This document shows positions 12,211 to 24,260 of a stretch of 64,000 nt of DNA, in pieces. The notes beneath the pieces were generated by a model. The model saw only the letters and a list, made by a program, of their open reading frames with translations. It was not told the origin of the DNA and did no database searches. A program made the translations under genes and the position numbers. Origin of the DNA: Haemonchus contortus (taxonomy: Eukaryota; Nematoda; Chromadorea; Rhabditida; Trichostrongylidae); the NCBI GenBank assembly GCA_000469685.2, contig LS997564.1, positions 2,756,940 to 2,820,939 of the forward strand. The letters are read 5' to 3'. Every line of letters starts with the position of its first letter. Within the stretch, counting starts at the first letter, position 1.

Positions 12211-15200
12211 CTTAGGTAGGATTTAGGTATTGTGGAATTTGTAAATAACATTGTTTTTATTGTATGTTTATTGTGTATAAATAAAGCTGCAGCACAACTT
12301 GTGTGAGCGACATAGAAAAAACTTAGAGACAAGACATAGAAAGAACAGAACACAGTTGTAGAGGCTAACTTTACTTTTACACGCACACGCTTCCCACGTA
12401 CCACATGCCTTACACACACACGCATGAGGTGGCCATGATGATGAGGAGTTCGGTCGAATTGTGCTCTCAAAACGTTTTCAACCCATTAGGAAACAAATGA
12501 CGCCCTCCTTTCGAGAACAAGTGAACCTTTTACGGAAAACGACGTGAACTTCTCGTCTTGGCCTCCCTGTTTCTCACAAGACTCCCGCTGCTTTCTCACC
12601 CTTTCTCTCACAACTGAAATGGAGTCTATGGGCCGTTATTAACAGTTTTTATCTCCTTCTTCTGGTAGAGACGTCATGAAAATTCCTCTCCCTATTGTCC
12701 AAAAGAAACACACATCCTTCGCCCACCACTAAGCATTCTTTGCTGTTTCCCTATGATTTATAAGCCATCCCTCAAGGTTACCCCCTTCTAGTAGAGACGT
12801 CATGGGAACTCCCTTCGCCCCTTTCCCTTTTAGAGTCACATTGCCACCTTTACTACCTTGAAAAATATCCCGAATAACTCAGCTTTGGATACTTAGAATG
12901 TTTTATTTACATGGCATAGTGTACGTTACTTCCCCCAAATCCCCCTTCACAAAAGAAGAAACATCCCATAGACTCCGTTCAGTACGCACAACCACCACGC
13001 AAGAGTTGGGTATGCTGATGAGGAACTCAGTCTACGTGTTCGTTCATCCAGCAACTACTTGTGAATTTTCAAATAAGCTACTTTGAAGAAATACGACGAC
13101 GAACTCCTCACCAGAAGGCCCACTCAGCACAAAACTCTCTCTCTTTGTGCAAAAGAGGTGGCCAATGATGATGAGGACTGAAAGTATCTATCTCCCATAT
13201 CTCTTTAGTAATCCAACCCATCAAAAGTACCATCTCGACTTTAGCAGTAGAGAAAGTAGTCTTTCTTCGTTCTTCGTAGTCGACTGCACATCGTCTCACT
13301 TATGTCCTCATCCTATGGGTCACTCTCCCCTGCACATATCACTCTCCAGATCAGTCAGACTGATCTCAAGAGAGATGTCCTGACACTTCTATGCCACTAT
13401 AGCCATTTTTGGAGGGAAAAGAGATTCGCAAGATCCTCTCACATGATTTCGAGGGGGCGAGGGGAGGGGGGAGGGAGGGTTCCACCTTCATACACCTCAT
13501 TCCCCAACCCCTTTCATCTCAACTTCGGAAACCTTACTCTCTTCAGAACCCAAGTATGCTGCTATATCGACCAAACGACTCAGCTCTTCCTCCCCCTTTT
13601 GAATCGTATCACTTACGCGGTATTTCGCTTTGTAGACTAATCAATTATGCCCCCCCCCCTTGCTCCTTCAAGTACCCTTACTTTTCCCCTCTTTTTTCCT
13701 ACCCTTTTATAATATAAAGCCATTCCCTTTCACTACAGAACCCCCTATCCGCCCAAGGAAAGGGGTTCCACCTTAATCTACTCAAGAAAAAAGGCTCATT
13801 CTCGTAGTGTGAAACCACATGGTAACTCGCAACACCTCAAATCGTCACAAAATTATCTCAACTCACTGCCCAAGCACCCACCCACGCATCCTACCAATTT
13901 TTCCTTTATATCCCTTTCTCATTGCCTCCATTAGTTGAAACGATACTCTTCGGGCTCCATGATTCTCATGGGACTTTAGGGCATAGAAATGTGGAGTTTC
14001 AGCACAGAGCCATACTTCGGACTTCAGGATGAGCCATGACGATTTCACTATTATATATGTCTGTTGTAGCCCCTCGTTCAAAAGCGAAGTCCTGCATCGC
14101 ATGGCTTATCCTTCCCGCACTCAACCTCTCACATTTACCTACCTTGGTGAATGCAGAGCCAGAAGAAACGGAAATATTCTATATTTACCTACGACCATCC
14201 CCTCAGAAGATGACCTCCTTGAAATCCGCTCAACTCCCACTTGCTCTCTTCTCCCCCCAACTCCTCCCCCCCCCCCCCCCCCAACTTCTATGAAGGGCGA
14301 CTTTATCCCTTGAGTCCACTTTCAGATTAAAGTCCTCTCAAACATTAACTACATGCTGCATTTCTCCCCACCCCCCCCCCCCCTCCCTTAGGTATTCTGA
14401 ATATCCATCCCTCCCTGTACTGGATGAAAGAACCAACTATGAGCACCTTTTGTATGACCCAACTGAATCATGTCCCCTGCGAAGGAATAGCCAACCTGAA
14501 CCGCATTCCAATGCAAACTAAGAGGGAATAATACGTTCCTCAAATGTTAAATTTACCAACATGATCAGTCTCAATAGACACTTCTCTCTCCTTAAACATA
14601 TGGGGTAACCAAAAACGGCATTCAAAAGAGAAGAAACTCTAACCCTACCTTTGAACCCCAACCCTTAACATCATCTGACCGTATTTCTGACTCTGCATTT
14701 CACAAAAGACCCTGAAGTAAGTTCACACACTTTCATGCACGCATTCACATCAGCTCACTCACCCTTGCCTAGGTCTAATACAAGTACAATATCATATCAA
14801 AGAAAAAAAGGCGGTCTTGGAGACAGAGCCTCCTCGAACTTTGAATTCAGAACACTCTGAGCAGGCTCCGTCTCCAAGACCCACAACGAGGAACAAATCT
14901 TTATGATCACCTAACACAAATCCATAAAGACAAAAACCACAAATCAATTGAACAACATCAGCTGCAGTCCGCTTCTCACAAAAAAGGGTCCCAAGTCGAA
15001 GCGACCGTTCCCCATGCAACATAGAAGACGTGCTCTTGAACTCTGATTTCGGAACTGCTTTCCTCTACCGGGAAACCATCCTCAGATAGGAACTGAGTTG
15101 ATCTTATCTGATGTTACAGAAGACAAAGCGATATGACTCAGTAGAGGTACGCAGCGTGATGAAAGGCGCGGTCAGCTTATACTCCGTCTTTTCAGAAGCT

Positions 15201-16562
15201 TAACTGCAGAAAAAATACTGGAACCGCTCAGTGGAAATGGAGATAGTCTCACAGTGAGGCTTACCAAGAAGTACCCCAATTTGGCCTGCTCGAAAAAAAC
15301 CTTTAAACCGCAGCCACTTAATTTTCGTCCTGAGACCCCCCTCCCACTGGTACGACAAGGTTGTACTACAGTTTTGGTTGCAACCATTACAAGAGCTGCT
15401 CTGAAAATAATACTGCTCAGACTGAGTTCGCGTTGTCTTCTGTAGAGTCAGACCTTGGCAATATATGGGGCCATGTGCAGCTATCGATCGAGCCATGTCT
15501 GGTAACAGTTTGCGAACGTCGAACAGAAAAGTCAGCATTATGAAAAACAAAGCTGGGATTTCTTTTTTATTGGAATGAATTCTAACTTCAGTTGGGCCTT
15601 TATAAACTATGCTGTGCAGGCCCCTCCCCAAACAATATATCGAAAGAACTGAAGAGGCTATGCCACAAGAGACCCAAGCCACTCTACATTCAACAACAAC
15701 CCACTAGCCACAAGACCATCGTTACGCGATTGTGATTACCGTTGATACAACAGACATGCTTTTCACCTATTCATTTGTGAGGCGAAAGCTGAGGTGAAAG
15801 CATCATCATAAGTTCGCTCGATACTCCCCTTTGCCAATTCGGAAAGGCAGCTCCGAAGCCAGTCTCCAAAGATTGACCCATGAACCAAGTAACAACACAA
15901 ATGGCCTCTTTGATCTAGGGCCTTTTCAATGTAAATGTGACTGCAAACGATACAAAAATCAAAGCTACAAAAAAACAAGGCAGAAGGAGCGTACGGGCGA
16001 CGTCTTTAATTATTTGCAACAGAAGACTCTGAAAAATGAGGTTCCCATGTTCTCCCAAACACGCCGAAAGTGATTTATAATTAAAGGCACAGTCTACGTT
16101 GAAAATGTTTCTGAGGTTTCTCCCTCGGATGGACCTGTCATCCCCATCACCGGAGGAAACCCTGTAAAATCGAAAAACGTGCAAGATAAGACGCAATAAG
16201 GACTAAAACCGAGTGAGCCCTAATACACACCCAAGGCGGAGGAATTTTGAACGTTGTAGAAGCTGTAGATATTGCACCATTCGCATCGGGACCCACACCT
16301 TGCGCGCAGGCAACTTATTGCAGCAAGCTGCATGCAATGGCACGCATATTTAAGCAGCTCGTTCAAATATCCCTTCCATGCAATTTCTATTGTCACATTC
16401 ACGCCGAACCCCGAATTTTACTTGCTTTTCAAAGCCCTATATTCCTCTAAACGAGCAACTTTTGTTTTTTCTTCTTTCTTTTCTTTTCCACTTTTACTAA
16501 TCTGGTCTAGCACTTCCATCATCTAAAATTAGATACCACCGGAAGTTATCGTGGATTGTGCC
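12211..16562. other. 4.3-kb intergenic stretch, pyrimidine-rich, no gene recognised
   Basis: The plus strand is unusually C/T-rich between about 12480 and 14750, with C runs near 13651-13660, at 14266-14282 (17 C) and at 14371-14383. This composition keeps stop codons rare and explains the many overlapping 60-110 codon frames. No protein family or splice-supported exon is visible. A lone TTAAAGGCACAGTCTACG at 16081 resembles the terminus of the MITE family described at 16563, but without a partner end. Confidence 0.5.
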
Positions 16563-17034
16563 TTAAAGGCACCGTTCACGATAAATTTAGGGTACCCTTT
16601 TTTGACGGGAATTCATAGAACTACTCGAGAATAAAGCGATAACAACGAAAAAAGCGCAAAAAAGATGAACAAAAAGAAATAGAAAGGGTCAAAAAAGAGC
16701 TGGAAAGGAGGGTTGGACGAGTTTCACATTGGAAGAACGGCGGTTAAGGGAGTGTTCGGGCGAGTGCACGAAGGCGACGCAATGTCTGCAATAGCAGACA
16801 ACACACCCAAGCAGACACATTGCTCCAATGCGAATGTGGTTAAGGACAATTAGAACTCGTAGTCAGCCTAGCGAGGGGCGGAGGCCTCCCGTCCCCCACT
16901 GTTCCTGCCCTTATTGTGCCCTATCAAGACCGTTTTCCGACCTCATTCCTGCACAAATGGCATCAGAGGGGGCGTCGAATTCAAACCATGTGCAGATCTC
17001 CGAAACCAATTTTTTTCGTGAACAGTGCCTTTAA
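16563..17034 (+). mobile_element. MITE, TTAAAGGCAC family, copy A
   Basis: The element is 472 bp long with inverted termini: the left end starts TTAAAGGCACCGTTCACG and the right end closes CGTGAACAGTGCCTTTAA. It has no coding capacity. A second copy in the opposite orientation lies at 20254-20819, sharing the terminus and two internal blocks, one with AGCCTAGCGAGGGGCGGAGG and one with GGGTTGGAC..TTCACATTG. TTAA stands at both extreme ends, either as part of the repeat or as a target duplication. Confidence 0.85.
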
Positions 17035-17917
17035 ATGATTGAAAACGAGAAACGCCGCCCTTTACGCTCAAGAACATAAGATCATGTGTACCGAAGCTTC
17101 TGAGGTGCTTCCCGGGTATGGAGCGCATCGAACGACGATCCCAACTGTCTCAAGAAGGATTTTTTCTCCTTGTGCTCGGTGCTTCACCGAATCCGGCAAG
17201 TTCTGCGCAGGACCCTGTTGTAATCGTTACTCTTCCAAAATTCTAAAATGAGTAGGTGAGTAAAACTGGATGGAGTGATATAACAAAACTTTCTGAGAAA
17301 ATGAACACACAGTGAAGTGAAGATTGCTGATCCAGCGCTGTCGTTTGGTCCCCATTCATGCCCGTTTTTTCTGTAAATTATTGACGATATTTACAGTGCA
17401 AGAACTGAACTTCTATGAAATATACAGTAGTAGAGTATGACTTTTGTCGAAACTAAGCAGATCAGGTACGGTCCAACACTTATTACACAAAAAGCGTGTG
17501 TTGAAAAAGAGCGATGTCATATCGTATCAGAGACAAGTCACAGTCCACGATATAAAAATTTCTTCTAAGATTTCTTGAAGTCCAAACCTCTGCGATTCTC
17601 CCTCCTCTGACCCAATTGCAGACCCAGTGGGTAGTAAGTTGTACTGGAATTCTATGGGAGTATAGATAGCCATGGGTTAGGGTAGTTACCAATGCATAGC
17701 CAAATTTACTTCGTTGCAGGTGCACGCATACCTAATGATCATTAAAATAAAAACGATTGGCTCTTCTGCTTGATAACCAAATCGGCAACACTGATTGACA
17801 AAGGGCTATTGTAAATATAACATTTCAACACTATGCAGTAGTGAGCTGCACACGGCCATGAGCTTAACAAGGAAGTCAAAGGGAGAGAGGAAAGGAAGGA
17901 TTAAGCACGTTTGTAGG
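17035..17917. other. Intergenic, nothing recognised
   Basis: This is moderately AT-rich sequence without a repeat, RNA gene or coding signal that I can support. Confidence 0.5.
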
Positions 17918-18167
17918 TCTTACCGGTTACAGTGAACCGCTGAACAGAATTTTTGAAAAAATGACGCTGCTCGATTACTTCTCTTTCACCTTATGCGGCC
18001 CCAATGCCGGATAGACTTCGAGAGATTAAAGAGAATGTAAATAAAATGAACCCGCCCTTTAGACCAGATGAAATTTAAAATCAAGTGACTGTTCTGGCGG
18101 TTCAAAAGTAAGTTTTTTTGCTGTCAGACATCGAGGGAGGAATACTCGAACGAATCCAACAGGCAAT
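17918..18167 (+). repeat. Dispersed repeat, copy 1 (left of MITE)
   Basis: This matches 24021-24246 in direct orientation. Shared landmarks include CCGGTTACAG.GAACCGCTGAAC, GACTTCGAGAGATTAAAG, and TCGA.CGAATCC near the right edge. Differences and small indels occur throughout. The sequence probably continues to the right of the inserted TTAA element at 18172-18416. Confidence 0.8.
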
Positions 18168-18420
18168 TTAACCCATTGCGTACCGCGTGCTGAACATGGT
18201 GAAGCACGCCCCTCCGCCTCTGCGCGCCCGCATTTTCGTCCAAAACCACTCTAGAGTTTTGATAAAGTTTGAACAGTCCATACTTTGCGATTCGCTCAGA
18301 CATCCGTTCTGTGTGGCTGAGTGCTGCACGCCGTGAACCACGTCGCCCGCGTCGATTTTGAAGGAAACGCCGGGCACATTGGGCAGCTAGCGCAAAACAC
18401 TGCGGTACGCAATGGGTTAA
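18168..18420. mobile_element. piggyBac-type MITE with TTAA target duplication
   Basis: TTAA at 18168-18171 and again at 18417-18420 flanks a 245-bp element. Its ends are inverted repeats, CCCATTGCGTACCGC on the left and GCGGTACGCAATGGG on the right, matching perfectly over 15 bp. A TTAA target and termini beginning with CCC are the hallmarks of the piggyBac superfamily. The element has no transposase and must have been moved in trans. It sits inside a dispersed repeat whose other copy (24021 onward) shows a single TTAA at the equivalent place. Confidence 0.88.
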
Positions 18421-20253
18421 AATCTAAATCCAACATCTGACAAGCAGTTGGGGAATCAACCAGTCGGGTTCGTCGAAGTGAGTGTCGCTGCGCTTTGAAG
18501 AATACCAGGTTGATTTCTCCAGTTCCAACTTAGGCGCAAGTTGAAGTGAAAAGCAGGGCCGCTTGTCATGCCAAGAAATTGAAAGGAACATGGGGTGGAA
18601 TGCCAAAATGGATCAATGAAAACTCTGAAACGGGCAGACAATGTGTCATGGACTCTGGACTTTGAACTTCGGTATATGGCTCATCATGAAATGCCCAGCA
18701 TCCCTTGATGAACCAGATATCAAAGTTCAATGTTCAACAAACAGACCTTTCAATATGTGACGAAAAGGACTTCGCCTTGGTGGGAGGGGGAGAAACAAAA
18801 AAATTCTCCACAACTCATCGATTTGACAATCGATGCAAGTACCACACTGATTTACGCGTTTCCGTGTATTTTATAGATAGATGGGTTCACAGTGAAGTAC
18901 CAGCGCCCATGGGAACAAATAATGTTGGGACAGGAGCTGCGGTCTGGGCTTGATTGGACCCATGATCATTTGGGACTGCACGGATGCTTCACATCGGCTA
19001 ATGTCATATCACAGACAGTTCACGCTGCATTCAGGTGGTTGTATTCCGTCGTTCAAGTTCGTACCCACCCACATCATTGTCGTGCACTCGCTACTGTTCC
19101 GATCGTTAATCAAGAAGTGCCTTTCTTTGCAGCGTCAGAGGCATAGCTCTCCCGAAGCTTCGCAGTAGTGTACTACAGACACCTTCAATGTCATTTGCAA
19201 ACTTTTTCCCCGACATCGTGAAGGAAGCGATGAAGAAAAGGATGAAATGGCAGCATTACTGTTGGTTCAGGCATAGTCGGAAGTCAATAAATATGTAACA
19301 CAACGGTTCATGGCCCTGATGCTTACATGCGGCTGTTCAAAAGATGTGAGCCCACGAAAGCAGAGAGGAAAGCGGGTGACCGCGTAATGGAATAATGGCC
19401 ATTCTTTCACCGGCCCTTGTAAAGTTTACAGTGATGAAGAACTCAGGATACAATCCAGTTCCTACAACATCACCCATTCCTACACAATTGCCCCCATTTT
19501 GCAATCTTTGCCAAACCTGTTTAGCATGAGCTTAGAAGAGAGCTCATAGGAATGGACGAAAACAAAAATGCTTATCGCCTCAGCTACGCAGATGCCAGTA
19601 CTTTGAATGAGCGCCAGTAAGCAGAAATACCTCGTCAGTTATCAACACGACGACTGCATCACTGTCGGTCAGCTGGTCTCAGTCACGTCGGAATCAGACT
19701 CCTTCCAGTTCAAGCTCAAAAGCCGACCAGTTTTGATCGCATATGCACTATTGGTAATCGAGAGCACTAGTGATCATCGTGGTGCTTATAATTGTAAGGA
19801 ATCGTGACAAAATGAACACCAGTATCGCTAGTGGAATCGACGAATGCTATTGCCTTTTCGAGCACAAATTCATTCCAGCAATTTTCGAATTCTTTTCCGA
19901 AAACTGACGAAACACATTGGACAGCACATTCTGCTTTCCCAGCATTCCTTTTTTTATACAAAATCGATCTCATTTGCTCACCATGCAACGTATTCAATCC
20001 TCAACAGAACACTGTTATGGTTGAAAAAATTGACATTTTTCATTGAATAAAATCCTCTACAGACGACACAACACTAGACCCACGGCTCCTATTATATGGG
20101 GAGGTCCGCACGGATTTCATTACCATTACTGGTAAGCGTCTTCATTTCTAGTCGCCCAGACATGATAGGTAACACCGAGGTGTCCGACAATCGCCTGCCT
20201 TCGTTGTTCCTCTTGTGCCATCTTCATGGAAAAATGAACGAACCATTCTTTCA
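18421..20253. other. Intergenic, probable old repeats, no gene recognised
   Basis: The first part may continue the dispersed repeat interrupted by the TTAA element. Open frames at 18892-19146 and 18950-19168 overlap in different registers and lack a family signature. No splice-supported exon was found. Confidence 0.4.
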
Positions 20254-20819
20254 TTAAAGGCAGTGTTCACGAAAAAAATTGTTTCGGAGATTTGCACATG
20301 GTTTGAATTCGAAGCCCCCTCTGATACCATTTGTGCAGGAATTAGGTCGGAAAACAGCTGGATAGGGCACGATAAGGCCAGGAACTTTGGGGGACGGGAT
20401 GCCTCCGCCCCTCGCTAGGCTGGCTACGGGTTCGAATTTTCCTTCACCACTTTCGCATTGGAGCGAAGTTGGCGAAAAATCGATACGCAGGTTGGCAAAT
20501 TGCCAGGAATGATCAGCTGGTCGACCGCCTCGCACAGGGGCTAGTATTCGGCTGTTATTTCTATTACTCGCGTATCGTTTGTTTTTTTTTGTTATTAATT
20601 TCTTACGGTATCATTCTTTAACTTTTCTCGTAAGTTTATTGAAGATTTTAACATATTTTGTGTAGATTATTGCATGCAAATGTTTTTTTATTTCAGAAAC
20701 TCCGTTAATTTCGATGTGTTGTCTGTATTGCGGACATTGCGTCGCGTTCGTGCATTTTCGCGCGAACACTACCTAACCGTCGTTTTTTCAATGTGAAGTA
20801 CGTCCAACCCCCCTTTTAT
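20254..20819 (-). mobile_element. MITE, TTAAAGGCAC family, copy B (one end missing)
   Basis: This is the reverse-oriented relative of 16563-17034. It begins TTAAAGGCAGTGTTCACG at 20254, and the internal blocks appear in reverse order, including the AGGCTGG..ACGGGTTCGAA segment and, near 20720-20815, the segment ending at GTACGTCCAACCCCC. A private stretch (about 20550-20700) lies between the shared blocks. The far terminal repeat is not found after 20819, so the copy is truncated. Confidence 0.75.
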
Positions 20820-21822
20820 CTTCAACAAGTTGATGGAAAGCCCTCTGGAATCCAAGTGTGCTGCTGCAGTGGCAAATTGCGAACTACCACCCTTGCACGA
20901 TCAGATGATGATCTTATAGCGAATCGACATCCGTCCAGGCCATCCAAGGCGTTCATATCCCTCCGGAGTCGGTTGATGGCTACCACTCGGGTATGGGAGG
21001 ATAAAAGCTTGAACATCGATTGGTCACTGCACATCGTCGTACAGCCCATAGACACATTCTGAAGCTAACCTCCATAACTGAAATCCAAACCACCGCAGGC
21101 CACCTATCCCTGTCCGTCATCCATCGACTGATTCCCCTTCGCCGTCCAGCAGAGCTACCTCACAATAAGTTGGTGATTTTTCTTTGGTTAACTTTTTCTT
21201 CACATCAAATGATCACTGGGATCAATTTCCTGAATAGTACGAATAAGCGTCTCCTCTTCCGAATCCGCTTATCTGAGTATGAACGCTGTGAACGCAATTT
21301 GATTGTCATGCAATTTCAGGACCATGAAACTATGAAGCTGACGAGGTCACGGTCAAGCTGCTTCAAAGTCATAGCTTCTTTTTGATCATATGAACAAATT
21401 AACTGAAACTGTCAATTTCAGAGAAACAATGATTGGGCAGCGATCCTCCAACTTTTCCCGGAAATCCAATTTGACGCAAATCAGGTGGGTACCCAGAAGA
21501 AGAGATGCAATTTTTAAAAACTCGAGAATAGCCTATCGTTGAGCTGAGCCGATCCGGATGTCTGAATGAAAGCTTGATCTTAGGGGTTGATGGGCATTGA
21601 CGAAAACTGAGGGGTTCAGAGAGGGGAGTCAGGCTTTCTATAAGTTGTCATATCCTTCCTTACCAAACGTCTCTATCTTCCCATATCTCATGCTGGAAGT
21701 GTTTCATGTATGGTTCTTTTGGCTCGAGCTCCAGCCCAACTTCTATTTTCTCCCGAAATGGTTGGTGAAAGGGTACCAGACATAGCCTGACTCGAAGATT
21801 ACGGAGTTCAGGTAAGCTACCT
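20820..21822. other. Intergenic, nothing recognised
   Basis: Overlapping short frames occur at 20793-21385 on both strands without a recognised family. No repeats or RNA genes are visible. Confidence 0.4.
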
Positions 21823-22130
21823 CCTACTCAAGAGGGCCCCAGCAATGTGTCCAGTGAGCAACATTCACTCGAGCGAATCGAGGCATACCCTTAGCTCTAT
21901 TCAGAGCACTTCGTAAGGAATCTCTCCATCGCGCTGGGGGCCGTCCAGGTTTTCTATTGTCTTCTCGAGGGATCCACTTTATAATCGCCTTGGACCAATA
22001 GCCATCACCAAAGCCCACCACGTATTCAGCCTGGCTGTTTCTTTTGCTCAACTCTGGAGCCAGATCGTCAGTCACATTGATTTTCCAGTGGATCTGGGTG
22101 GCTGGAGCGTTCAGGAGCATTTGTTCCACT
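21823..22130 (-). mobile_element. RTE retrotransposon C-terminal fragment
   Basis: The minus frame contains VTDDLAPELSKR, then WSKAIIKWIPRE, GRPPARWRDSLRSALNRA, and ends VAHWTHCWGPLE. These blocks occur in the same order in the RTE relic at the left edge ([48 protein letters not shown]), so it is the same type of element in a different, more diverged copy. The region between the LAPEL and IKWIPRE blocks is much shorter than in the other copy, indicating an internal deletion. No polymerase core remains. Confidence 0.85.
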
Positions 22131-22497
22131 GTCGTCCGTCCACCTTTGATAGTACATCCGTAGTGAAAGCACTTCTCGTGGACAAATGCCCCTACAACTT
22201 TGTCGAGGGCGATCCTATAAAGCGGATAACTCCATCGGAGGGAGTCGATTAATGCCTTTTTCCTTTCTGTAGATGAGCCCGAATAAAAATTCCTCGAGAA
22301 GACTTTTAGGTGATGAAATCGGAAAAAATGCTATGAGCATCGTCTTTCATCCGTCCAAACCAGTAGCATATGCCCATTGGTCGGTAGTAATGAAGATAGT
22401 CAAAGAGACACGGGTTGTTTAAGGTGGTGAACAGACAAGAAATTGAGCTACCTTCTTCAGTACAACTTCCAAATGAATACTGATCTTGATAGATGAT
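22131..22497. other. Flank of RTE fragment, nothing recognised
   Basis: This may include decayed upstream RTE sequence. No motif is clear. Confidence 0.3.
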
Positions 22498-22592
22498 CAC
22501 TGAAAAGGACTGATTCTATTATACTAGCTGACCCAATCCAGTTCCGATGAGACTGGATTGAGTCAGCATTACAGAGTCAATCCTTTTCAGTG
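22498..22592. mobile_element. Short hairpin element (miniature inverted repeat)
   Basis: This 95-bp stretch is almost entirely an imperfect inverted repeat. The left arm starts CACTGAAAAGGACTGATTCT and the right arm ends AGTCAATCCTTTTCAGTG. The inner arms CCAATCCAGT and ACTGGATTG close around a loop of about 7 nt (CCGATGA). The structure is typical of tiny foldback MITEs. There is no coding content. Confidence 0.75.
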
Positions 22593-24020
22593 CTCATCCA
22601 TCAAGTGCAGCTAATACAGATGCCTGTTTACTGGGACCTTCTTGACCAGGCATTTATTCATCTATTTTCGAATATGAAGAATGATTTGATGATACGCGCC
22701 CACGAAAATTTGGAGATGTATGAATGACAGTGGGAAAACTTTCCCTTTAACGAATGCTACCTGAACGCGCTAAGCTTATCTGCTAACACTACTGCAGTAA
22801 GATCTCATGTTACTTGGTCGTGCTAACTTTTCCGCCCCAACCGCAGTTGCGCCTTGAGCTGAGGGGGAAGGCATACTATGAAGCCATCGATGCAAGGATA
22901 AAACTTTCTGAATCGATTTGAAGATGCCTACCTTCGCTGTAAGGCGTTGACACGACGAAGCCGCCTCTACATTTTACATATAAGATCCAATTTTTCTTGA
23001 CCGGACAAGCAGACGCAGCTGCCAACGTTCAAAATTACGTCGAACCTGAAAAATGAGATCAAAAAAGATGAAAAAATGAAAACAGCGTTGTAAAATGCCT
23101 CAAACGGGACATTCTCTTGAGGGAAAAAACGAAATGGATAAGGGAGAAAAGAAAGAAATTAAGTCACAGAAGACTAGAAGAAATGCTAAATGATTAACTT
23201 AAAAAAACCCCTTCTCCTTGTTCTTTCCCATCCCCTTCCCAGTACAAGAAGTACAAAAAAAAACAAAAAATAGAGATCTAATCGATGAGATGCCACCACC
23301 TAAGGGCACCGATCGCCGACTGCGAGCTGCCTTTCCCGCCTTTTATTGATATCCTATCAATAGGGTACCACCCAAGGGTCGGCCACCGAGGTGCGATGGG
23401 TATCGTGTAGGTGTCTGAAGGGTGTGGTGGCTGGGTGGATAAACAAAAGAGCTGCTGGGAGAATCAACATAAAATCTGGAGGTGTGGAAAATTTCTGGAG
23501 CAAAGAGGAAAGGAGTACGATAGCCACGAGAAACAGAGCAAATTAGTAAAGGTGGGGCCACCAATACACTACCAAATCTGCTCCGTTGCTGACAAACCCT
23601 CAGCATTCCTAATGTTTACTAAAAATGATTTACTCCCAGTTCAGAGCCAGGAACAGGGTATGGGCGTTTGCTCGAGGTCAGAAAAGCTTCTTTCGGGTAT
23701 GTTTTCGATAAGAATGGAAGTATTTTGAATAGCCATCGATACTAACCAACAATACCATCTGATACCACTCAATTTTAAGAGAGAGCGTCCCAAAACAAGC
23801 ATCGTCGTGACCGCTAAACAATGTTCCTAGAAGAAGGCGCAGCCTGAATGTTATTCTAATCTGGATTGACTTAGCGCCGGAAAGTCTTGAAGGACGGGAG
23901 TAAAAACTTGGAGGAATGCTTAGATGTTGCCCTCACCGTATCTCACTTAGTTGTCAGTGAAGACGAACTACGATTGCTGTCGACAGCATAAACATACGTA
24001 CGCCTTAAAAGGTGTATAAT
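22593..24020. other. Intergenic, nothing recognised
   Basis: No gene or clear repeat was found. An open frame at 23411-23728 has no family signature. Confidence 0.45.
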
Positions 24021-24260
24021 CCGGTTACAGCGAACCGCTGAACATAGTTCCGGAAAAAATGGCGATGCTCCAATACTCCTCCTATCTGAAGCCACCCCAG
24101 TGCTTAATAGACTTCGAGAGATTAAAGTAAATGTAATGTAAAATTCAGATCAGATAAGATTGAACCACTTTTTAGCCGGTTCGAAAGTGAATTTCTTGGT
24201 CTACCAATAAGACCCTAGGAGAGAAATCCTCGAGCGAATCCGAAAGTTAAAAAGAAATTG
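24021..24260 (+). repeat. Dispersed repeat, copy 2 (empty TTAA site)
   Basis: This is the direct-orientation copy of 17918-18167, with CCGGTTACAGCGAACCGCTG at the left and TCGAGCGAATCC at the right. At 24247-24250 it carries a single TTAA, followed by A-rich sequence resembling that after the insertion in copy 1. It therefore appears to preserve the pre-insertion state of the site occupied by the piggyBac-type MITE in copy 1. Confidence 0.75.

Noticed and set aside
12000..12470. 156-codon frame on the minus strand with a hydrophobic stretch
   Set aside because: It runs across the end of the right inverted arm into unrelated sequence, so it is not a coherent gene.
15200..15682. 160-codon minus-strand frame
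   Set aside because: No recognised domain, and competing frames of similar length occur on both strands in this compositionally biased stretch.
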